A DNA stretch of 7,750 nt, from positions 1 to 7,750 of the forward strand of contig USLD01000060.1 in the NCBI GenBank assembly GCA_900555495.1, read 5' to 3'. Positions 1 to 5,842 of this stretch are shown one piece after another (position 1 is the first letter of the stretch; the number at the start of each line of letters is the position of its first letter). Under the pieces are notes generated by a model that ran no database searches, was not told where the DNA came from, and saw nothing but the letters and a program-made list of their open reading frames with translations. Position numbers and translations under genes: made by a program. This stretch comes from an uncultured Slackia sp. Its GTDB lineage: Bacteria > Actinomycetota > Coriobacteriia > Coriobacteriales > Eggerthellaceae.

Positions 1-2601
1 GAGAAAATACAGGTAGAGACGCTTGCTATCCAATCCGTCTTTATGCCTAGACAGTTCGCTCTTGAGGTCCTTCTGCCCCTCATACAGAGCCATGTCTTTC
101 GTAATGGCGGCATACAGGTTTTCTATTTGCTTGTAACGAGTCGTAGTGCGCTTGCCCTTCGTCTTGCCCACTTCCTCGCGAGCCATCTCTACGCAAATCT
201 TCGTAGGCGCACGACCGACGATCGAAACGATCTCATCAACGATTTTCAGGCTCTGATTGATGCCACGCTTAATTGCAGGAGACCCAGGAATGTCATCCAG
301 CAAGCCATTCGACCTATTGCGCAAAAACTCCTGGTTCCTCGCATCGAGAAGCGGCTTGAAACCGAACCTTTCGTCGGCAAGAATCTCCATCAGGTTCATG
401 GGGGTCGGTCGATCGCTATCGCGCAGCACGTCCATAATGCAGGTGCTGCGACCCTGATAATCAACCCTCAACTCCTCGAGGAATTCCCGGGACAAATTGG
501 ACCAGCCCGTATAGCGCAGCTTACAAATGCGCTTCACCTGAGCACGCGAAAGAGCACCGTTTCCACCGCACTCGACAGGGCCATACGTCGTGTTGACGCG
601 CCGCTTGAGTATGTCCTTATCCTCGAACACCGTAACCCACAAGATAAGGTTTTCAACCATCTCGTAGTCCTCGAACGTTTCGATGGGGCGTTCGAGAATG
701 CGAGCGAAATCGACATACGAGCGCAACGAAGATGCGAACTCCGTTTCACGCTGCGTGCCCTTGATCTTGTAGTGGGACCCGAAACGGCTCTTCAGGTACT
801 CCTCGACATCCGCGACCCTCACACGAGTTTTCTTTTTGAAGACATCGTCGTAGATCGCCTGCACCGTTTCGACATCCATGCGGACAAACCGCTCGCCATC
901 GGCATCATGTTTGCATACGTTAAGCTCCTGGCGAACGCAGAATTCGCTGTACAGAAGAGAATTTTTGGGAATAACCTTCTTGCCGAGGTAGTAGCTGCAC
1001 TCGCCAGTCAAGTTCGTAATAAACGCTTCCGCACACGCATCCCTGTCGATGACGTCATCGAAGTTCCAAGGACGCACAGGGTCGGACTCTTTTCCTGGCT
1101 TGCGGACAGCCCACCCGAACGGCCTCTTGCGATTCGGATTGCTTTCCTTACCCAAGGGGCCCACATAATAAGGCAGACGAAACGCGAGAAGCTGGCAAAT
1201 CTCTTCCCCGTGTTCGGCAAGGGTGGGATAATACGCTTTTTGATTATCGATAACAGCTCGCATCTCCTCCAAATGGAGCTGATGAGGAATGGCACCGTTC
1301 TCGCTGGTCCTGAGCTTTCGCAGGAACGTTCCGTCCTCCATCTTTTGCAGAGACTCATCCCAGAATCGAGCATCATCATCAACGAAAGAACCCGCGAACG
1401 GGGCAATCTGCTTCTTTAGCTCCGCATAGAAATCATCGCGGGAAACGCTTCCCAGAATGTAGGACGTATACCCCTTCGCATCCTTCTTTTTCTTATACGT
1501 GCCGTCGGCATAGCGAGCGCCCCTGAATATCAAGTTGTAGATTCGATTGACCCCTTGATCGTCCTTGGGGCAATAGCGTCGCACAAGACTCTTCAGCTTC
1601 TTCAGATCGGCACGATGGTCCTCCCAACGACGAACCATTGCCGCGGAAAGAGTTTCGCCCTGGGCGTCGGACAAAATACCCGAAAGCAAATAGGCGCCGT
1701 GCAGCTCCTTGAGCGAAGCGTAAAGATCGGCGTACTCCTCGGGCAACACCTCGTCCTCGAAACTCTGGGACTTTGCCTCGTCACTAAGCGCGAACGATGC
1801 ATCGCTCGCCTCGTCCAGAGGGATGATCTTTGAGAAATTCGCCTTGTAACCGAACGCCGCTTTCGCAATCTCCTTCGCAACGGCAGCCTCCGATTTCGGC
1901 AGTCCAAGAGCCGTAGCGAAATCATCTCGGCGCACCGCCCTCACTTTGGACGTGTCGCCTAGCGCAAGAATCAAAGCGCTTGCGTCGGTGTCCCGGCGAA
2001 GATAATCGACACCCTTTTCCTCGAAATACAGCTCAAGCGCAGAAAGAAAGTTTTCGACGGCGGCACCGGCGTCAGCATCGGCGGCGGACATCTCCCCTTC
2101 TACCAAGAAGTTCCCTCGGTATTTCATCATATGGTGGAGTGCGAGATACACAAGGCGTATATCCATCTTCTCAGACGAGTTAACCAGGGCATGACGCAAA
2201 TGATAGATTGTCGGATAGCCGCTTTCTCGGGAATAGAAATCGGCATCGTCGAATTCGTCGCCTACGAAAAAGGTGAACTTGCTTGCAAAGTCGCGATCGT
2301 CCCTCACAAGAGCCGACTGGGCCATGCGACAGAAGAAATCAGGGTCAACCTTTTCGATGTCGGGATAGAGAAATGCGCGCAGGTCCTGGATTCGCTGCTT
2401 GCGGCGGCCGTAACGACGGCGAAGCGTGCGCGACATCCTCGTGTCGGCGGCGGTTTTCGCCTGATCGAACAAGCGGCTTCCCCACGTATTCTTGCCTTTG
2501 AATTTGCACAGATCGCCGCATTCGTCGACAACGGCCCATCCGACGGAGTTCGTGCCGATGTCGAGTCCGATATAGTAATCACCGACGTTCCTCAGATTCA
2601 C
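1..2601 (-). CDS. cas9: CRISPR-associated endonuclease Cas9, N-terminal 867 residues (runs off left edge)
   Basis: RNA-guided DNA endonuclease of a type II CRISPR system. Translating the minus strand from GTG at 2601 gives 867 codons with no stop down to base 1. RuvC-I is YIGLDIGTNSVGWAV (residues 10-24, catalytic D14). The arginine-rich bridge helix starts near DTRMSRTLRRRYGRR (53-67). The REC lobe follows, with PYYVGPL (477-483) and LRYTGW ending at W700. RuvC-II holds SPAIKRGINQ (from 774) and ICVEMA with catalytic E805. The last residues, RLYLYFL (861-867), normally sit just before the HNH domain, so HNH, RuvC-III and the PAM-interacting domain are outside the window. The colinear match to S. 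pyogenes Cas9 motifs suggests type II-A or a close relative, about 48 residues longer to this point. The GTG start is chosen because GGGAGGGAG lies 9 nt upstream and the nearby ATG frame stops within eight codons. GC looks lower than in the downstream genes. The subtype is inference. Confidence 0.97.
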   Translation of the reverse strand, partial: MNLRNVGDYYIGLDIGTNSVGWAVVDECGDLCKFKGKNTWGSRLFDQAKTAADTRMSRTLRRRYGRRKQRIQDLRAFLYPDIEKVDPDFFCRMAQSALVRDDRDFASKFTFFVGDEFDDADFYSRESGYPTIYHLRHALVNSSEKMDIRLVYLALHHMMKYRGNFLVEGEMSAADADAGAAVENFLSALELYFEEKGVDYLRRDTDASALILALGDTSKVRAVRRDDFATALGLPKSEAAVAKEIAKAAFGYKANFSKIIPLDEASDASFALSDEAKSQSFEDEVLPEEYADLYASLKELHGAYLLSGILSDAQGETLSAAMVRRWEDHRADLKKLKSLVRRYCPKDDQGVNRIYNLIFRGARYADGTYKKKKDAKGYTSYILGSVSRDDFYAELKKQIAPFAGSFVDDDARFWDESLQKMEDGTFLRKLRTSENGAIPHQLHLEEMRAVIDNQKAYYPTLAEHGEEICQLLAFRLPYYVGPLGKESNPNRKRPFGWAVRKPGKESDPVRPWNFDDVIDRDACAEAFITNLTGECSYYLGKKVIPKNSLLYSEFCVRQELNVCKHDADGERFVRMDVETVQAIYDDVFKKKTRVRVADVEEYLKSRFGSHYKIKGTQRETEFASSLRSYVDFARILERPIETFEDYEMVENLILWVTVFEDKDILKRRVNTTYGPVECGGNGALSRAQVKRICKLRYTGWSNLSREFLEELRVDYQGRSTCIMDVLRDSDRPTPMNLMEILADERFGFKPLLDARNQEFLRNRSNGLLDDIPGSPAIKRGINQSLKIVDEIVSIVGRAPTKICVEMAREEVGKTKGKRTTTRYKQIENLYAAITKDMALYEGQKDLKSELSRHKDGLDSKRLYLYFL

Positions 2602-2602
2602 C

Positions 2603-2631
2603 TTGAAGCACTCCCTCCCATTTGATACTAT
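2603..2631 (+). promoter_or_regulatory. Predicted tracrRNA promoter overlapping the cas9 ribosome-binding region
   Basis: A -35-like TTGAAG (2603-2608) is followed after 17 bp by a -10-like TACTAT (2626-2631). An extended -10 dinucleotide TG sits at 2623-2624. The predicted start, seven bases after the -10, falls at about 2638, the first base of the anti-repeat. The spacer contains the complement of the cas9 Shine-Dalgarno sequence, so the tracrRNA promoter and the cas9 translation start share the same 30 bp. Each hexamer matches consensus at four of six positions. Support comes mainly from the spacing, the extended -10 and the position. Confidence 0.6.
2611..2619 (-). promoter_or_regulatory. 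cas9 ribosome binding site
   Basis: On the minus strand GGGAGGGAG lies 9 nt before the GTG at 2601. It decides the start in favour of GTG, because no in-frame ATG occurs between 2601 and the upstream in-frame stop at 2686-2688. Confidence 0.7.
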
Positions 2632-2637
2632 GCCCTC

Positions 2638-2755
2638 GTTGCTCTTACCCAGAGTGACGCTGCGAGTCAAAATAAAGGCTCTGCCTCACCCGCTGCATAT
2701 AGCAGCCCCATTTAGATGGGAATCAAAGAACCCGAAAGGGTTCTTTCTTTTTTTC
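2638..2755 (+). ncRNA. tracrRNA for the adjacent Cas9
   Basis: Trans-activating CRISPR RNA, which pairs with the crRNA repeat and is bound by Cas9. The 36-nt stretch 2638-2673 is the likely anti-repeat. Its end, GCGAGTCAAAATAAAGGCT (2662-2680), closely parallels the S. pyogenes tracrRNA segment GCAAGTTAAAATAAGGCT. Next come a nexus hairpin AGGC-TCT-GCCT (2676-2686), a hairpin GCTGC-ATATA-GCAGC (2692-2706), a hairpin CCCAT-TTAG-ATGGG (2707-2720), and a terminator stem with a T-run. The order anti-repeat, nexus, hairpins, terminator is the canonical tracrRNA layout. The gene is divergent from cas9 and starts 37 bp from its start codon. The anti-repeat predicts a roughly 36-nt repeat beginning GTTTTG and ending near GAGCAAC. 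No repeat array is visible in the window to confirm this. The length of about 118 nt is inferred from the predicted promoter and terminator. Confidence 0.86.
2725..2754 (+). terminator. Intrinsic terminator of the tracrRNA
   Basis: A perfect 9-bp stem AAAGAACCC (2725-2733) / GGGTTCTTT (2738-2746) encloses a GAAA tetraloop and is followed by CTTTTTTT. This is a textbook rho-independent terminator on the plus strand. It also forms the last hairpin of the tracrRNA. Confidence 0.92.
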
Positions 2756-2938
2756 AACGAATTCAATCAGAGCAAAGCATCAAACAGCCGATGTTGCAAA
2801 CCATGCCCTCATGGTAGCAAAGAAGCTTTTGCAAGGATACATTTATAAGTCCCGATTTCATCCCAGCCAGACAATAAATCACTCCTCTTAAAAGGCTCTA
2901 CCGCTCACTCCGAAACACACGCCGTCTGCGCATACGCA
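2756..2938. other. Intergenic stretch upstream of the cas9/tracrRNA unit
   Basis: No gene is seen here. It should hold the cas9 promoter (minus strand), but I found no convincing -35/-10 pair. One hairpin stands out: ACCATG (2800-2805) / CATGGT (2810-2815) around CCCT, flanked by TTGC (2794-2797) and GCAA (2817-2820), which can extend the pairing across a small internal loop. It may be a protein-binding site or leader structure of a cas9 transcript. Function unknown. Confidence 0.35.
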
Positions 2939-2966
2939 AAGAGGGCGACCCGAAGGTCGCCCTCTT
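2939..2966 (-). terminator. Terminator-like hairpin after the carbonic anhydrase gene
   Basis: A perfect 12-bp stem AAGAGGGCGACC (2939-2950) / GGTCGCCCTCTT (2955-2966) has a CGAA loop. It begins 25 bp beyond the stop of the minus-strand gene at 2991. On the minus strand it is followed by only TTT before GCG, so the U-tract is short. It separates the carbonic anhydrase gene from the CRISPR locus. Confidence 0.75.
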
Positions 2967-2990
2967 CTTGCATACGTTCTTGAGTGCGCG

Positions 2991-3518
2991 TTATTTCACG
3001 GGAACCGGATAGTGCGGGGCCGCGGCATAGGCGAACGCATCGTCGGTATACACCTCGTCGTTATTCTCCTGGGGGCGCTGACCGGGTTCGAAGGTCTTCT
3101 TCACGACGCCAGGAACACCTGCCACCAGCGAATACGGCGGGACGACCATACCCTCCTTCACCAGCGCGCCTGCGGCGATGATCGAGCCCTCGCCGATGAC
3201 GGCGCCGTTCATCACGATGGCACCCATGCCGACGATCACGCGGTCTTCGATCGTGGCACCGTGCACGATGGCGCTGTGGCCGATGGAGACGCGCTCGCCG
3301 ATCGTGACGGGGCAATCGTAGTCGGCATGGAGCATCACGTGGTCCTGCACGTTGCTCAAGGCGCCGATGGTGATGGGAGCCACCTCGGCGCGCATAACGG
3401 CGTTGAACCAGACGGAGCTGTTCTCGCCAAGCGTCACATCGCCGCTGATCGTCGCATTTTCCGCAATGTAGGCCGCCTTATCGATATCGGGACGCATTCC
3501 CTTGAACTCGATAATCAT
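2991..3518 (-). CDS. Gamma-class carbonic anhydrase family protein (left-handed beta-helix, YrdA/PaaY/CaiE group)
   Basis: Probable cytosolic trimeric metalloenzyme of the gamma carbonic anhydrase family, which hydrates CO2 to bicarbonate; some members have other or no known activity. The 175 residues are almost wholly hexapeptide repeats (for example VTIGERV, ATIEDRV, AVIGEGS) forming a left-handed beta-helix, with a short C-terminal tail (about 142-175). The three predicted metal histidines are H64 (MLHAD), H81 (IGHSA) and H86 (IVHGA), with the expected 5-residue spacing between the last two. R43 and the Q58-D59 pair match Arg59 and Gln75-Asp76 of the archaeal Cam enzyme. The usual aspartate two residues after the arginine (RGD) is glutamate here (RAE, E45). 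I start at ATG 3518 because GGAGG ends 7 nt before it. The ATG at 3536 lies upstream of that Shine-Dalgarno sequence and would add six unlikely residues. The gene appears monocistronic. Confidence 0.9.
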   Translation of the reverse strand: MIIEFKGMRPDIDKAAYIAENATISGDVTLGENSSVWFNAVMRAEVAPITIGALSNVQDHVMLHADYDCPVTIGERVSIGHSAIVHGATIEDRVIVGMGAIVMNGAVIGEGSIIAAGALVKEGMVVPPYSLVAGVPGVVKKTFEPGQRPQENNDEVYTDDAFAYAAAPHYPVPVK

Positions 3519-3540
3519 TTCGGTTCCTCCATTCATGTTA

Positions 3541-3555
3541 GTTACTATTAGTAAC
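3541..3555. promoter_or_regulatory. Perfect palindrome, candidate operator for the carbonic anhydrase gene
   Basis: GTTACTA-T-TAGTAAC is an exact 7-1-7 inverted repeat, 22 bp upstream of the start codon at 3518 and 10 bp upstream of its Shine-Dalgarno sequence. TTAC...GTAA half-sites of this kind are typical of winged-helix repressors such as MarR or HxlR family members, but no such regulator is encoded in the window. Part of the motif (TTAGTTAC, 3538-3545) recurs at 3697-3704. The regulatory role is inference. Confidence 0.5.
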
Positions 3556-3723
3556 CTTATTTCTTTTTAATTCTTGGATTCCATCCAACATGAATAGCGC
3601 CGCAGCCGCACGACGCCGCATGCGAGCACGCCGCATCATCGCTCGGCTGCTCTCCTCCAGTCTACCCTGTATGCCTTATTAGGTTCGAATAAATACTTAG
3701 TTACGAATACATATCTAATTCCC
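3556..3723. other. Intergenic: AT-rich flanks around a GC-rich patch, no gene supported
   Basis: The stretch 3598-3660 is GC-rich within otherwise AT-rich DNA, and GCAGCCG (3602-3608) can pair with CGGCTGC (3644-3650). From 3671 to 3723 it is strongly AT-rich, with CGAATA at 3686-3691 and 3705-3710 and a second TTAGTTAC at 3697-3704. The AT-rich part adjoins the DnaA-box-like cluster and could be an unwinding element if that cluster is an origin. The carbonic anhydrase promoter should also lie here, but no clear hexamer pair is seen. Confidence 0.35.
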
Positions 3724-3951
3724 TATTGAAAACTAGCGGCTTTTTCACTGTTGATAACTTTTTCAACAAGAGGAACTTTTCAACATTCTTGTTAATAGTT
3801 TCTTCCACATACCTTGATAACTTAAGGGTTTTCAACAATACCCGGTGCCACCTCGGGTTTTTCTTCCATATGTTCAAGTATCGAAAAGTAACTTAAACCC
3901 TTGTTTTACACTTATTACTCAAAGATTGTTGAAAACTTGGTGGATTCCACA
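3724..3951. other. Cluster of DnaA-box-like 9-mers (candidate replication origin or DnaA-binding region)
   Basis: TTTTCAACA occurs three times on the plus strand (3760-3768, 3777-3785, 3829-3837) and once on the minus strand (3927-3935). TTATCAACA, one base from the classical DnaA box TTATCCACA, lies on the minus strand at 3749-3757. Weaker relatives are TTTTCAATA (minus, 3724-3732), TCTTCCACA (3801-3809), GATTCCACA (3943-3951) and TTATCAAGG (minus, 3812-3820). They sit in AT-rich non-coding DNA. Clustered boxes of mixed orientation beside AT-rich DNA are the hallmark of oriC. Against this, genes on both sides run in the same direction, and no dnaA, dnaN, rpmH or parA is in view. It could instead be a DnaA-titration site or an operator array for another protein. 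Confidence 0.45.
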
Positions 3952-4110
3952 GCATCTTGTGTTCAAAACCAACCACCCACCGGAAAAAGTTTCTACGCAC
4001 AGCACTCCTTTTCATAATTCAACAAAAACAAGCCATGCGTCCATCTATTCCTTTCGCCTAGCGGAAACGGCCGCCAACGGCATACGCTTCCCACAGGTCT
4101 TTATTACGCA
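3952..4110. other. Intergenic stretch, nothing recognised
   Basis: AT-rich at first, then more GC-rich. One weak box-like AATTCAACA occurs at 4016-4024. I see no gene, tRNA or promoter that I can support. Confidence 0.3.
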
Positions 4111-4144
4111 GACGACCCGTCGGCACGACTGCCGACGGGTCGTC
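4111..4144 (-). terminator. Strong hairpin terminator-like element after the RNA methyltransferase gene
   Basis: A perfect 15-bp stem GACGACCCGTCGGCA (4111-4125) / TGCCGACGGGTCGTC (4130-4144) has a CGAC loop. It starts 43 bp beyond the stop of the minus-strand gene at 4187. Neither side has a convincing T-tract, so it may act as a terminator of the kind common in GC-rich bacteria or as an mRNA 3' end-stabilising structure. Confidence 0.7.
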
Positions 4145-4186
4145 GAAAAAGCCTCTTTATTCTATTCTCGACACACAACTCGCCTT

Positions 4187-5068
4187 TTAACGACACAGCT
4201 CCCAAAACGTGACGGCCGACGCCGCCGCCACGTTAAGGCTGTCGACGCCGTGCATCATCGGAATGCGCACCGTGAAATCGCACCCTTCGATGGTGCGATG
4301 CGACAACCCGTCGCCTTCGGTGCCGAACACGAGCGCCAGCTTATCGCAAGCGGCAAGCGCCTCGTCGCCCAGCGGCACGGAATCGTCCGAAAGCGCCATG
4401 GCCGCCGTTTTGTAGCCCAGAGCGCCCAGCCTCTCGAGACCCGCCGCAGGCCAGTCGCGCACGGTCTCGCCGATGCGCGTCCAAGGAACTTGAAAGACCG
4501 CGCCCATGGACACGCGCACCGCACGGCGATACAGCGGGTCGCAGCACGTCGGCGTGACGAGCACGGCGTCGATTCCCAGCGCGGCGGCCGAACGGAAGAT
4601 GGCACCGACATTCGTATGGTCGACGATGCCCTCCAGCACGGCGATGCGGCGGCGGCCGCTATCGTCTCCTGATGCGGCGCGGTCGGCGCCGATTCTCGCG
4701 AGCAACTCCTCGACGCTCGGCAGCGCAGGGCGGCGCATCGCGCACAAGATGCCGCGCGTCAGCGCGAAGCCGGTCAGCTTCTTCAGCTCCGCCTCGGGCG
4801 CCACGAACACCGGCACGTCTTCGCCATGCTGCGCCCCCGCCTGCTCGACGGCCTCTATCGTCGAAGCGGCCGCCTCTTTCCATTCGGGCGTCATCAAAAC
4901 CGACACGGGCCGCATGCCGCCCGCGAGAGCGCGGTCGATCACCTTAATGCTCTCGGCGATGAAAATACCCTTCTCAGGTTCGAGCCTGTTACGCAGCTGG
5001 GCTTCGGTCAAACGCGCATAGGCGTCGAGGCGGGAATCATCGAGGCTGGTCACTTCTATATAAGACAC
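4187..5068 (-). CDS. TrmH/SpoU-family RNA 2'-O-ribose methyltransferase
   Basis: SPOUT-class enzyme that transfers a methyl group from S-adenosylmethionine to a ribose 2'-OH in rRNA or tRNA in the cytosol. All three family motifs are clear in the 293 residues. Motif 1 is LEGIVDHTNVGAIFRSA (145-161) with N153 and the catalytic-type R159. Motif 2 is LVFGTEGDGLS (246-256) with E251. Motif 3 is IPMMHGVDSLNVAAASAV (269-286) with S277 and N279. These form the trefoil knot that binds the cofactor. Residues about 15-115 look like the N-terminal substrate-binding domain of the TsnR/RlmB-like branch. The start is GTG at 5068 with AGGAG six bases upstream; an ATG overlapping it is in another frame and stops at once. 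The gene follows the GNAT gene by 38 bp and is probably in the same operon. The exact RNA target cannot be told from sequence. Confidence 0.93.
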   Translation of the reverse strand: MSYIEVTSLDDSRLDAYARLTEAQLRNRLEPEKGIFIAESIKVIDRALAGGMRPVSVLMTPEWKEAAASTIEAVEQAGAQHGEDVPVFVAPEAELKKLTGFALTRGILCAMRRPALPSVEELLARIGADRAASGDDSGRRRIAVLEGIVDHTNVGAIFRSAAALGIDAVLVTPTCCDPLYRRAVRVSMGAVFQVPWTRIGETVRDWPAAGLERLGALGYKTAAMALSDDSVPLGDEALAACDKLALVFGTEGDGLSHRTIEGCDFTVRIPMMHGVDSLNVAAASAVTFWELCR

Positions 5069-5106
5069 ATCGGTCTCCTTACTTCGGTCGAATGAACCCC
5101 AACACC

Positions 5107-5697
5107 CTATAACGTGGTCAAGTCGTAATAATGGGGAATTATGTCCTCATACACGCCATCCCTATTCAAAAAACCGCCAGGAATGACGCCGAGCTTCGTG
5201 AACCCGATTTTTTCGTACAAATGCAGCGCCGATGCGTTGCTCGCCACCACCGCATTGAACTGCAGCACGCGGAAGCCGCGGTCGCGCGCACGGACAAGGG
5301 AATCGCGCACGAGGCGCTCGCCGATATGCATGCCCCTCGATCGCGATGCAACGGCGTAGCTCGAATTGGCGATATGCCCGCATCGGCCCACGTTATTGGG
5401 ATGAAGGATATAGAGCCCCAGAATACCCTGCTGCGCTTCGGCAACGGCGCACACGGTCTGCGATCCGAAGAACGCCTCCGCCTCGGCATCGTCCGCCAGT
5501 TCGTCTATCTGCGGAAACGCCATGCCGCCGCGCACGACTTCGTTCCAGATATCCCGCATGGCGGATATGTCGGAACCCCGATACTCGCGTATCTCCACCG
5601 CACGCCCCGACGCGCAGGCGTCGCCGGCGCCGGGACTTGCGAGAGGTCCTTCATCGCGTTTCGAATCCGCTATGGTTTTCTTCCGATCAAGCATCAT
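5107..5697 (-). CDS. GNAT-family N-acetyltransferase
   Basis: Predicted acetyl-CoA-dependent N-acetyltransferase of 196 residues; the substrate is unknown. The GNAT fold covers about residues 34-192. It begins with VEIREYRGSDISAMRDIWNEVV (34-55, given here in part as the usual beta1-alpha1). Motif A is YAVASRSRGMHIGERLV (114-130), where the pyrophosphate-binding loop reads RGMHIG, with histidine at the usual first glycine of RxxGxG. Motif B includes FNAVVASNASALHLYEKIGF (147-166). Residues 1-33 are a low-complexity, charged and Gly/Ala-rich extension outside the domain, not a signal peptide. The start is ATG 5697, with AGGAG 7 nt upstream; an immediately following ATG is also possible. It is first in a likely operon with the RNA methyltransferase 38 bp downstream. 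That pairing may hint at modification of ribosomal or translation factors, but this is only a guess. Confidence 0.9.
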   Translation of the reverse strand: MMLDRKKTIADSKRDEGPLASPGAGDACASGRAVEIREYRGSDISAMRDIWNEVVRGGMAFPQIDELADDAEAEAFFGSQTVCAVAEAQQGILGLYILHPNNVGRCGHIANSSYAVASRSRGMHIGERLVRDSLVRARDRGFRVLQFNAVVASNASALHLYEKIGFTKLGVIPGGFLNRDGVYEDIIPHYYDLTTL

Positions 5698-5739
5698 GAT
5701 ATCTCTCCTAGGTCGATGCCGAGCATCCGCGCATGCCGC

Positions 5740-5765
5740 ATCGTCGATCGATGTCGACGATTATA
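5740..5765 (-). promoter_or_regulatory. Promoter -10 and overlapping palindrome for the GNAT-methyltransferase operon
   Basis: On the minus strand TATAAT occupies 5765-5760, an exact -10, while the -35 17 bp away is poor (TTCGGC, inside the preceding terminator). The predicted start is near 5753. A perfect 8-bp inverted repeat ATCGTCGA (5740-5747) / TCGACGAT (5754-5761) overlaps the end of the -10 and spans the predicted start. That is a position where a repressor would block transcription, or where the RNA would begin with a small hairpin. The weak -35 suggests an activator or low basal expression. Confidence 0.5.
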
Positions 5766-5773
5766 TTCCAACG

Positions 5774-5809
5774 AAAAACGCCGCCGAACCCCGAGGCCCG
5801 ACGGCGTTT
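5774..5809 (-). terminator. Intrinsic terminator of the ACT-UPF0210 operon
   Basis: On the minus strand, a 15-bp stem closes a TCGG loop, with arms at 5795-5809 and 5776-5790 and three G-U pairs. It is followed by a run of T (complement of A 5774-5778). It lies 34 bp after the stop at 5843. This is a canonical rho-independent terminator in the right orientation. Confidence 0.85.
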
Positions 5810-5842
5810 CCAATCACACGCGACGCCGATGCGGCACAGCGC

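Noticed and set aside
43..1419. Plus-strand open frame of 458 codons, and shorter plus and minus frames within 1-2600
   Set aside because: They lie opposite or inside the cas9 frame, which carries unmistakable Cas9 motifs throughout. The shadow proteins show no family motifs.
2603..2848. Plus-strand 81-codon frame across the tracrRNA
   Set aside because: It overlaps the structured tracrRNA and its terminator, has no ribosome binding site, and gives an unrecognisable product.
2602..2990. CRISPR array
   Set aside because: Only a single repeat-like segment (the anti-repeat) is present, with no second copy or spacing pattern in the window.
3519..3536. Upstream ATG start for the carbonic anhydrase gene
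   Set aside because: The strong GGAGG lies between this ATG and the one at 3518, so the downstream start is favoured and the upstream codons are outside the family alignment.
3012..3551. Plus-strand frame of 179 codons over the carbonic anhydrase gene
   Set aside because: It is antisense to a gene with clear metal-ligand motifs and hexapeptide repeats, and its translation is low-complexity HDGA-rich.
3590..3682. Thirty-codon plus-strand ORF with many Arg and Ala codons
   Set aside because: There is no Shine-Dalgarno sequence before the ATG. The composition is explained by the GC-rich patch, and no known leader or ribosomal protein (including RpmH) matches.
3845..4672. Plus-strand frame of 275 codons through the intergenic region into the methyltransferase gene
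   Set aside because: It has no recognisable domain, and half of it is antisense to the SpoU motifs. The first part runs through non-coding AT-rich DNA.
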